Of a DNA stretch of 6,652 nucleotides, positions 1-6,096 are shown piece by piece. Made by a program: the position numbers and the translations under genes. The first letter of the stretch is position 1. Every line of letters begins with the position of its first letter. The notes beneath the pieces were generated by a model. The model had not been told where the DNA came from. It did no database searches and saw only the letters and a list, made by a program, of their open reading frames with translations. Source of the DNA: Betaproteobacteria bacterium (GTDB lineage: Bacteria > Pseudomonadota > Gammaproteobacteria > Burkholderiales > SG8-39); NCBI GenBank assembly GCA_005888925.1, contig VBCP01000499.1, forward strand, positions 1 through 6,652, read 5' to 3'.

Positions 1-495
1 CACCTTGCCGCGGAACACCGTGCGCGCGATGCTGCCGCCGATCAGCGCCGCGGCGATGTTGTCGAGGAACGAGGAGAGCACGAAGATCATGAAGAGCAGG
101 GCGAGCGCGCCCTTCCAGTCGTCGGGCAGGAAGCGCGGCAGCACCGCCGGCACCTTGCTCTCCTCGAAGTGGTTCGAGAGCAGCGCGAAGCCGAGCAGCA
201 GCCCGAGCAGATTGGTGAGGATCACCCACTCGTGCGCCATGTGCAGCGCGAGGCCGCCGAATCCGGGACCGGTCTTGAAGCCGGCGAAACCGAGCTTGTA
301 AAGCAGGATCGCCGCGAGCCCGATCAGCGCGACCTGCAGCGTGTGGTGGTGAAACAGCGCGACGCCGGCGAGCGTCAGGCCGAACAGCACGAAGTCGAAC
401 GGCACGCCGAGCGCGGCGCAGGCCGCGGCGATCACCAGCGCACCCGCGAACAGGCCGCGCTCGCGCGCCAGAAGCCGTACCACGACCGATTTCAT
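1..495 (-). CDS. ArsB/NhaD/citrate-transporter superfamily permease, N-terminal part (3' end outside window)
   Basis: The first 165 residues of a polytopic inner-membrane protein are visible; the frame is open to the left edge, so the C-terminal part is missing. Hydrophobic segments lie at roughly residues 14-48, 52-67, 88-106 and 129-153. The stretch SSFLDNIAAALIGG (residues 141-154) resembles the S-x-x-L-D-N-I-P/A half-site of the ion-transporter superfamily that includes ArsB, NhaD Na+/H+ antiporters and citrate/dicarboxylate carriers; this resemblance is the main basis of the call. A triple His occurs at residues 49-51. The ATG overlaps the stop of the upstream C26 hydrolase gene (ATGA) and has a good Shine-Dalgarno sequence 10 nt upstream, so the start is well supported. 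Substrate (Na+/H+, citrate, other carboxylate) cannot be decided from this half. Superfamily membership is fairly secure, specificity unknown. Confidence 0.8.
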   Translation of the reverse strand, partial: MKSVVVRLLARERGLFAGALVIAAACAALGVPFDFVLFGLTLAGVALFHHHTLQVALIGLAAILLYKLGFAGFKTGPGFGGLALHMAHEWVILTNLLGLLLGFALLSNHFEESKVPAVLPRFLPDDWKGALALLFMIFVLSSFLDNIAAALIGGSIARTVFRGKV

Positions 496-1196
496 GCGCG
501 CGCCGCCTCCAGGAATTCGTCGAGCAGCGGCCCGCCGTCCAGAAATCCGCCGCGGCCGCCATGAAACTCCGGGTGCCACTGCACGGCGCAAATATAGCTT
601 GAACCTTCCGAGCGGATCGCCTCGACCAGCCCATCGGGCACCGAGCGCGCTTCGACGCGCAGATCGCGGCCCAGCCGCTTGATCGCCTGGTGATGGATCG
701 ACACCACCCGGCGCGGCCCGGTCTCGCCGTAGAGGCGCGCCAGCCCCGAGCCCGGTTCGAGGCGCACCTCGTGCGCGTGCTGGTCGTAGTCGTCGCTGCG
801 ATGCGCCGGCACGTCCTGGTGCAGCGAGCCGCCGAGCGCCACGTTGATGAGCTGCGCGCCGCGGCAGATGCCGAGCACGGGCTTGCGCGCTTGCGTGAAT
901 GCGCGCACCAGCTCGATCTCGTAGCGATCGCGCACCGGGTCGCCGGCCCATTCGGGCTTGAGCGGCGGTTCGCCGTAAGCGAGCGGGCTGATATCGGCGC
1001 CGCCTTGCAGCACCAAGCCATCCAACTCCCGCGCGTAATCGGCGGCACGCTCGGAGAGCGGCACCATGAACACCAGCGCACGCGCGAGCAGCCACTGCGC
1101 GATCGCATCTTCCAGGTAGTGCAGGACCCGGGTGTGCACCCCGCGCGCGCCCGGCTGCGGATGAAGCAGGCGCGGCGAAACGCCGATCTTGATCAC
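492..1196 (-). CDS. Peptidase C26 / class I glutamine amidotransferase-like hydrolase (gamma-glutamyl-GABA hydrolase family)
   Basis: A 234-residue cytoplasmic protein of the family containing PuuD, which cleaves gamma-glutamyl amide bonds such as that of gamma-glutamyl-GABA in putrescine breakdown. Seen in the sequence: an N-terminal beta strand KIGVS (3-7), the LQGGADISP segment (63-71) matching the family's P/Q-G-G-x-D-x-x-P oxyanion-loop region, the nucleophile elbow GICRGAQ with Cys111 (109-115), GGSLHQD (122-128), and the C-terminal QWHPE with His208 and Glu210 completing a Cys-His-Glu triad. It is somewhat shorter than E. coli PuuD (about 254 residues). The start chosen is GTG at 1196, overlapping the pntB stop as GTGA; it places the N-terminal strand correctly. 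The frame stays open far upstream inside pntB, but that extension is an Arg-rich shadow. No other putrescine-pathway gene is in the window, so the true substrate is uncertain and no gene symbol is given. Confidence 0.9.
   Translation of the reverse strand: MIKIGVSPRLLHPQPGARGVHTRVLHYLEDAIAQWLLARALVFMVPLSERAADYARELDGLVLQGGADISPLAYGEPPLKPEWAGDPVRDRYEIELVRAFTQARKPVLGICRGAQLINVALGGSLHQDVPAHRSDDYDQHAHEVRLEPGSGLARLYGETGPRRVVSIHHQAIKRLGRDLRVEARSVPDGLVEAIRSEGSSYICAVQWHPEFHGGRGGFLDGGPLLDEFLEAARA
506..511 (-). promoter_or_regulatory. Shine-Dalgarno site for the truncated transporter gene
   Basis: On the minus strand TGGAGG lies 10 nt before the ATG at 495. It sits inside the last codons of the C26 hydrolase gene. 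It is the only junction in this gene cluster with a convincing Shine-Dalgarno match at workable spacing, so this transporter may be translated independently as well as by coupling through the ATGA overlap. Confidence 0.65.
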
Positions 1197-2608
1197 GCCT
1201 TCTGCGCGACCAGCACTTCGTCGAGCATCTTCTTCGCGTCGCCGAACAGCATCCGGTTGTTGTCCTTGTAGAACAGTGGATTGTCGATGCCGGCGTAGCC
1301 CGAAGCCATGCTGCGCTTCATCACGATCGAGGTCTTCGCCTTCCACACTTCCAGCACCGGCATGCCCGCGATGGGACTGGTGGGATCTTCCTGCGCCGCC
1401 GGGTTCACGATGTCGTTGGCGCCGATCACCATCGCGACGTCGGTGTCCGGGAAGTCCGGATTGATCTCGTCCATCTCCATCACGATGTCGTAGGGCACCT
1501 TGGCCTCGGCGAGCAGCACGTTCATGTGCCCCGGCATGCGGCCGGCGACCGGGTGGATGCCGAAGCGCACGTTGACGCCGTGCTCGCGCAGCTGCTTGGT
1601 CATTTCGTATACCGTGTGCTGCGCCTGCGCCACCGCCATGCCGTAGCCCGGCACGATGATGACGTTCTTCGCGGCGCGCAGCAGCTCCGCGGTCTCGGCT
1701 GCGCTGATCGGATGCACCTCCCCGGCCGGTTGCGCGCCCGCGGCCGCAGGCGCTCCGCCTGCGGTGCCGAAGCCGCCGGCGATCACGGCGATGAAATTGC
1801 GGTTCATCGCACGGCACATGATGTAGGAGAGGATCGCACCGCTCGAGCCCACCAGCGCACCGGTGACGATGAGGAGGTCGTTGGAGAGCATGAAGCCCGT
1901 CGCGGCAGCCGCCCATCCCGAGTAGCTGTTCAGCATCGAGATCACCACCGGCATGTCGGCGCCGCCGATCGCCATCACCATGTGGATGCCGAAGAGGAGC
2001 GCGACCACCGTCATCACGACGAGCGGCATCATGCCCTCGGCGACGGCGTGCGTATGGATGAACACGCCGCCGAAGTAGATCACCACCAGCAGTCCGGCGA
2101 GGTTGATCCAGTGGCGCGCGGGGATCAATACCGGCTTGCCGCTGATTTTCGCCGAGAGCTTGCCGAAGGCGATCAGCGAACCGGAGAAGGTCACCGCGCC
2201 GATCAGCACGCCGACGTAGATCTCGAGCTCGTGGATCGTCTTCTCGGCGCCTTGCAGATGGCCGGTCGCCGCCGGATCGATGTAATTCGCGTAGCCGATC
2301 AGCACTGCGGCGAGACCGACCAGGCTGTGCATCAGCGCGACCAGCTCGGGCATCTGCGTCATCCTCACGACGCGGGCCGCATAAAGCCCGATCGCGGCGC
2401 CGAGCACCATCGCGCCGAGGATCCATGCGAGGCCGCCCGTCGTGACGTTCGGGCCGAAGACCGTCGCCAGCACGGCGAGGGTCATGCCGATCATCCCGTA
2501 GAGATTGCCGCGGCGCGAGCTCTCGGGACTCGAGAGCCCGCCCAGGCTCAGGATGAAGAGGATGGTCGCGCCTACGTAGGCGACTGTCGAAAGCGTCGGC
2601 GAAATCAC
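1193..2608 (-). CDS. pntB: NAD(P) transhydrogenase subunit beta
   Basis: The 471-residue beta subunit of the proton-translocating transhydrogenase, which uses the proton motive force to drive hydride transfer from NADH to NADP+. It has about nine hydrophobic segments from residue 7 to 265 (membrane domain II), an Ala/Gly/Pro linker (about 279-299), then the soluble NADP(H)-binding domain III with the GYGMAVAQAQ fingerprint (321-330), GIHPVAGRMPGHMNV (350-364) and IGANDIVNPAA (395-405). His94, Asp218, Asn227 and Gly257 line up with residues studied in the proton path of E. coli PntB (His91, Asp213, Asn222, Gly252), so it looks functional. Length is close to E. coli (462). The start is GTG at 2608, overlapping the pntA stop as GTGA; there is no clear Shine-Dalgarno sequence, so translation is probably coupled to pntA. 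The open frame extends upstream to about 2860, but the extra residues are a His/Arg-rich shadow of pntA. Confidence 0.97.
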   Translation of the reverse strand: MISPTLSTVAYVGATILFILSLGGLSSPESSRRGNLYGMIGMTLAVLATVFGPNVTTGGLAWILGAMVLGAAIGLYAARVVRMTQMPELVALMHSLVGLAAVLIGYANYIDPAATGHLQGAEKTIHELEIYVGVLIGAVTFSGSLIAFGKLSAKISGKPVLIPARHWINLAGLLVVIYFGGVFIHTHAVAEGMMPLVVMTVVALLFGIHMVMAIGGADMPVVISMLNSYSGWAAAATGFMLSNDLLIVTGALVGSSGAILSYIMCRAMNRNFIAVIAGGFGTAGGAPAAAGAQPAGEVHPISAAETAELLRAAKNVIIVPGYGMAVAQAQHTVYEMTKQLREHGVNVRFGIHPVAGRMPGHMNVLLAEAKVPYDIVMEMDEINPDFPDTDVAMVIGANDIVNPAAQEDPTSPIAGMPVLEVWKAKTSIVMKRSMASGYAGIDNPLFYKDNNRMLFGDAKKMLDEVLVAQKA

Positions 2609-4176
2609 TTGCGGAACATCTGCAACATGCGTTGCGTCACCGCGAAGCCGCCGAACATGTTGATCGCGACGAGCGCGATGCTGACCACTGCGAGTCCGAC
2701 GATCCACGTGGTGGGCCTGCCGGCGCTGTCGCCGATGGGTGGGGCTACCTGCACCAGCGCGCCGATGGCGATGATGCTGCTGATGGCGTTGGTGACGCTC
2801 ATCAGCGGCGTGTGCAGCGCCGGGGTCACGTTCCAGATCACCATGTAGCCGACGAAGCACGCCAGTACGAACACCGTGAAGTGCTCAATGAAAGCCGCGG
2901 GTGCGTTCGCGCCGATGAACCAGAACAGCACCGCAGCGACGAGAAACACGATCGCGGTCGACTTTGCCGACGCCGGCGCGCCCGCGGCACCGTGGCCTTT
3001 GGCAGCGGGAACAGCGGGCTTCGGCGCAGCGGGCTTGGGCAGCGCGGCCGAGAGCTTGGGCGGCGGCGGCGGCCAGGTGACTGCGCCGTCCTTGATCACC
3101 GTCGTGCCACGGATCACCTCGTCGTCCATGTTGACGTTGATGACGCCGTCCTTCGTCTTGCACAGCTCCTCGGCGAGGCGCAGCAGGTTCGTCGCGTACA
3201 GGGTGCTCGACTGCCTGGCGAGGCGGCTTGGCAAGTCGGTATAGCCGATGATCGTGACGCCGTGCTTGACCACCACCTGGCCGGGTTCGGTGAGCTCGCA
3301 GTTGCCGCCCTGCTCCGCCGCGAGGTCGACGATCACGCTGCCCGGCTTCATCGAACGCACCATCTCGGCGCTGATCAGCTTCGGCGCGGGCTTGCCGGGG
3401 ATGAGCGCGGTGGTGATGATCACGTCGACTTCCTTCGCCTGTTTCGCGAACACCGCCGCTTGCGCCTTCTGGAAGCCTTCGCTCATCACCTTGGCGTAGC
3501 CGCCGACGCCGGCGCCTTCTTCGACGTATTCCACCGGCACGAACTCGCCGCCGAGCGACTTGATCTGGTCAGCGACTTCGGGGCGCGTGTCGTTCGCGCG
3601 CACGATCGCGCCGAGGCCCGAGGCGGTGCCGATCGCCGCAAGGCCGGCGACGCCGGCGCCGATGATGAATACCTTGGCCGGCGGCACCTTGCCCGCCGCG
3701 GTGATCTGCCCGGTGAAGAAGCGCCCGAAGTGGTGCGCCGCCTCGATCACCGCGCGGTAGCCGGCGATGTTGGCCATCGACGAGAGCGCGTCCAGCTTCT
3801 GCGCGCGCGAGATGCGCGGCACGCTGTCCATCGCGAGGACCGTGGCCTTCCTCTGCGCGAGCGCCTGCATCAGCTCGGGGTTCTGCGCCGGCCAGATGAA
3901 ACTCACCAGCGCACTACCCGGCCGCATCAGCTGGACTTCAGCCATGCTCGGCGCGCGCACCTTGAACACGATGTCGGCGCTCGACCAAACATCTCCGACA
4001 ATTTCCGCCCCCGCCGCGCGGTAGGTATCGTCGGCGAAGTTCGCTGCGTCGCCAGCGCCGGACTGCACGGCGACGCGGAACCCCAGCTTGATGAGCTTCT
4101 CGACGACTTCGGGAACGGTGGCAACGCGCTTCTCGCCCGCGGCGGTCTCGCGGGGTACTGCGATCAACTGGGGCAT
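2605..4176 (-). CDS. pntA: NAD(P) transhydrogenase subunit alpha, full-length single-chain form
   Basis: The 523-residue alpha subunit, partner of the next gene's product in the inner-membrane transhydrogenase. Domain I (about 1-370) binds NAD(H): IAVPRETAAGEKRVA (5-19) is the typical alanine dehydrogenase/PNT N-terminus, PRISRAQ (120-126) is a conserved loop, and GAGVAGLAAIG (173-183) with an acidic residue after the second strand (NDTRPE, 195-200) is the Rossmann fingerprint. A Pro/Ala/Lys-rich linker (about 369-405) leads to four hydrophobic segments (about 407-422, 429-449, 460-478, 490-510). Having both parts in one chain matches E. coli PntA (510 residues) and differs from the split PntAA/PntAB of Rhodospirillum-type systems. 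The ATG at 4176 gives the canonical N-terminus; an upstream in-frame extension lacks homology. The preceding transporter gene stops 13 nt upstream, and that gap (AATCCCGGCCCCT) contains no Shine-Dalgarno sequence or promoter, so expression probably depends on upstream transcription. Confidence 0.97.
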   Translation of the reverse strand: MPQLIAVPRETAAGEKRVATVPEVVEKLIKLGFRVAVQSGAGDAANFADDTYRAAGAEIVGDVWSSADIVFKVRAPSMAEVQLMRPGSALVSFIWPAQNPELMQALAQRKATVLAMDSVPRISRAQKLDALSSMANIAGYRAVIEAAHHFGRFFTGQITAAGKVPPAKVFIIGAGVAGLAAIGTASGLGAIVRANDTRPEVADQIKSLGGEFVPVEYVEEGAGVGGYAKVMSEGFQKAQAAVFAKQAKEVDVIITTALIPGKPAPKLISAEMVRSMKPGSVIVDLAAEQGGNCELTEPGQVVVKHGVTIIGYTDLPSRLARQSSTLYATNLLRLAEELCKTKDGVINVNMDDEVIRGTTVIKDGAVTWPPPPPKLSAALPKPAAPKPAVPAAKGHGAAGAPASAKSTAIVFLVAAVLFWFIGANAPAAFIEHFTVFVLACFVGYMVIWNVTPALHTPLMSVTNAISSIIAIGALVQVAPPIGDSAGRPTTWIVGLAVVSIALVAINMFGGFAVTQRMLQMFRK

Positions 4177-4189
4177 AGGGGCCGGGATT

Positions 4190-5638
4190 CTACCGTGGCA
4201 GCCAAGTAAAGCGCTTCTCGCCGAGCTCGAAGGCCGCTTGTACCAATAGCGCGAGCGCGGCTGCAGGTATCGCACCCGCGAGCAGCGTGACGTTGTCGTT
4301 CAGCGCAAGACCCGAAGCGATGCGCTCGCCGTAGCCGCCGGCGCCGATGAACGCGGCGATGGTCGCGGTGCCTACGTTGATCACGGCGGAGGTCTTGATG
4401 CCGGCGAGGATCGATGGCGCCGCGAGCGGCAGCTCGACGAGCCACAGGCGTTCTCCTGCCTCGAGGCCGAGCGCCATCGCCGCCTGGCGCATGCCCCGGC
4501 TGATGGCCGTGAGGCCGGCGTGCGTGTTGCGCACGATGGGGAGAAGCGCATAGAGGAAAAGCGCGATCAGCGCCGGGACCACGCCGATGGTGCCGACCAG
4601 CGCGATGAGAAAGGCGAACAGCGCGAGCGACGGCACCGTCTGGATCACTCCCACGGCGCCAAGGATCGGCTGCGCCGCGCGCGGCAGCTTTGCCGCGGCG
4701 ATGCCGAGGGGAATGCCCACGACGATGCTCGCCGCGAGCGACACCAGCACCAGAACCAGGTGCTCGCGGGTCAGGCGCCAGAAATCCGCACCGAAGAGCG
4801 TGGACAGGAATTTGCGCTCGCCGGATCTCGTCTCACCGGCGAAAAGCGCGGCGGCATCCACGAAGCTCTTGCCTTCGAGCTCGGCCGCGGCGTTCATGCG
4901 GATCATCTGGCGCTCGTCGATGCGCCCCTCCAGCTTTTTGAATGCCGCGAATGCGGTGGGAAAGCGCCGCGGCACCTCCGCGCGATAGAGCAGCACGGCG
5001 TCGTAGCGCGGAAAAAAATGCCGGTCGTCCTCGAGCACGCGCAGCCGGTAGCGCTCGATCTTCGCGTCGGTCGTATAGACGTCCATCACCTCGATGCGCC
5101 CGGCGCCGATGGCCTCGTAGGCGAGGCCGTGATCGAGCCCCGACGGCGTCGGCTGCGGCAGGCCGTAGGCGCGCTTCAATCCCGGCCAGCCGTCGGCGCG
5201 GCCGATGAACTCCTGCGACAGGCCGAACTTGAGCCCGGGATGGCGCGCGAGGTCGGAGAGCTTGGCGATGCCCAGGGCCTGCGCGCGCTCCTCGCGCATC
5301 GCGAGCGCATAGGTGTTGTTGAAGCCGAGCCGCACGCCCGCCGCGAGACCTTGTGGCGCCAGCGCGGCGTTCAGCTGCTCGAGGTCGGGATTGCCCGGCA
5401 GGCGCACGATCTCGGCGGCGATCGTGCCGGTGTACTCGGGATAGACGTCGATGGCGCCGGCCTTCAGCGCGGCAAGCACGATGCCGGTATTGCCGAGCCC
5501 GGGCCTGTGCTCGCCGCCGGCCGCGCGCGCCAGGATCTCGCCGAGGATGTAGGACTCGGTAAAGCGCTTGGAGCCGACGTGGACCGGGTCCTCCGCGTGC
5601 GCGGCGCACGCGAAGACGATGAGCAGCACGAACTTCAT
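4190..5638 (-). CDS. Glycine betaine/choline-type ABC transporter: substrate-binding domain fused to permease domain
   Basis: A 482-residue fusion. Residues 1-16 form a signal peptide (hydrophobic core, Ala-His-Ala before Glu17). Residues 17 to about 270 are a periplasmic binding domain of the OpuAC/OsmF/ProX class: GSKRFTES.ILGEIL (22-36), GNTGIVLAALKAGAIDVYPEYTGT region (49-72), FNNTYALAM (107-115) and DVYTTDAKIERY (186-197). Tyr69, Tyr110, Tyr188 and Tyr212 are spaced like the aromatic cage that binds quaternary amines in OpuBC/OpuCC; this assignment is inference. From about residue 292 there are five or six membrane helices of an OpuB/ProW-type permease, with the EAA loop RQAAMALGLEAGERLWLVEL followed by PLAAP (384-408) that docks the ATPase. 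No ATPase gene is in the window. The ATG at 5638 overlaps the upstream GGDEF-like gene as ATGA and has no Shine-Dalgarno sequence. A 57-residue in-frame upstream extension is an Arg-rich shadow and would hide the signal peptide. Confidence 0.93.
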   Translation of the reverse strand: MKFVLLIVFACAAHAEDPVHVGSKRFTESYILGEILARAAGGEHRPGLGNTGIVLAALKAGAIDVYPEYTGTIAAEIVRLPGNPDLEQLNAALAPQGLAAGVRLGFNNTYALAMREERAQALGIAKLSDLARHPGLKFGLSQEFIGRADGWPGLKRAYGLPQPTPSGLDHGLAYEAIGAGRIEVMDVYTTDAKIERYRLRVLEDDRHFFPRYDAVLLYRAEVPRRFPTAFAAFKKLEGRIDERQMIRMNAAAELEGKSFVDAAALFAGETRSGERKFLSTLFGADFWRLTREHLVLVLVSLAASIVVGIPLGIAAAKLPRAAQPILGAVGVIQTVPSLALFAFLIALVGTIGVVPALIALFLYALLPIVRNTHAGLTAISRGMRQAAMALGLEAGERLWLVELPLAAPSILAGIKTSAVINVGTATIAAFIGAGGYGERIASGLALNDNVTLLAGAIPAAALALLVQAAFELGEKRFTWLPR

Positions 5639-6096
5639 CCGGGATAGAAGCGGTACTGGCGGCGGCCCAGCTGGCGCGCGCGGCTGCGCGCCGCGTCGGC
5701 GTTGCGCTCGAGCGCCTGCGTGTCGCCGGCGTCCGCGGGATAAAGCGAGATGCCGATCGCGACATCCATGTCGAGCGCTGCGATCAGCCGTTCGAGCACC
5801 GGGCGGCAATCCGCTTCGGCGCGCACGTCGGTGAGCACGATCGCGAACTCGGCCGCGCCCCAGCGCGCGAGCGTGTCGGCCTTGCGCAGGCCGCGCGCGA
5901 GGCGCCGCGCCGCTTCGCGCAGCGTCTGATCATCTACCTTGGTGAACCCTGCGAGATCGACCAGCGCGAGCGCGATGCCCGTGTCGCGCCGTTGTGCGAG
6001 GTGCAGTGCCTGCTTCAGGCGGTCGTCGAGGAGCCGCCGGTTCGGCAGCTCGGTGAGCGCGTCGTGGTATTCGCTAGGCGCGGGCTGCGTCGACAC
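5635..6096 (-). CDS. Degenerate stand-alone GGDEF-domain protein with retained I-site motif
   Basis: With the GTG start at 6096, a 153-residue protein that is almost only a GGDEF domain. Seen: the domain opening DALTELPNRRLLDDRL (12-27), the first metal-site Asp in VDLAGF (Asp47), RKAD (71-74), then after exactly five residues GAAEF (80-84) where GGDEF is expected, GISLYPADAGD (115-125) and an N-A-D-A-A helix near 132. The signature has lost the second Gly and the third-position acid, and the usual F-x-x-I-N-D-x-x-G-H-x-x-G-D loop is shortened to FTKVDDQTL with the G-H and G-D missing, so diguanylate cyclase activity is very unlikely. RKAD fits the RxxD inhibitory site that binds c-di-GMP in many such domains, so a binding role is possible. 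No membrane or sensor domain is present. A TTG at 6141 would add 15 residues; neither start has a good Shine-Dalgarno sequence. It overlaps the oxidoreductase gene by 23 nt and the transporter gene by 4. Confidence 0.8.
   Translation of the reverse strand: MSTQPAPSEYHDALTELPNRRLLDDRLKQALHLAQRRDTGIALALVDLAGFTKVDDQTLREAARRLARGLRKADTLARWGAAEFAIVLTDVRAEADCRPVLERLIAALDMDVAIGISLYPADAGDTQALERNADAARSRARQLGRRQYRFYPG

Noticed and set aside
492..1196. Naming the C26 hydrolase puuD.
   Set aside because: The catalytic triad fits the family, but no other putrescine-pathway gene is nearby and the family has many members of unknown substrate.
492..2426. A 644-codon open frame on the minus strand that includes the C26 hydrolase at its C-terminus.
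   Set aside because: The first about 410 codons are the out-of-frame reading of pntB, Arg/Asp/His-rich and without homology; the real hydrolase starts at the GTG at 1196. It is not a fusion protein.
1526..2848. A 440-codon plus-strand open frame opposite pntB.
   Set aside because: Antisense shadow of a well-conserved PntB; His/Arg-rich, no recognisable domain.
4177..4189. Possible promoter or terminator between the transporter gene and pntA.
   Set aside because: Only 13 nt, with no hairpin, T-run or promoter-like element.
2632..4209. A 525-codon plus-strand open frame opposite pntA.
   Set aside because: Composition is Arg/His/Asp-rich low-complexity typical of the antisense of a GC-rich gene, while the minus strand encodes a full canonical PntA.
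4520..5647. A 375-codon plus-strand open frame opposite the transporter gene.
   Set aside because: Antisense shadow; the minus strand carries a signal peptide, binding domain and permease in one intact frame.
5639..5809. A 57-residue N-terminal extension of the transporter fusion in the same frame.
   Set aside because: It is Arg/Pro-rich, overlaps the GGDEF-like gene in another frame and would bury the clear signal peptide that begins at the ATG at 5638.
5635..6096. Annotation as an active diguanylate cyclase.
   Set aside because: The signature is GAAEF and the G-H-x-x-G-D nucleotide loop is missing, so catalysis is not supported.
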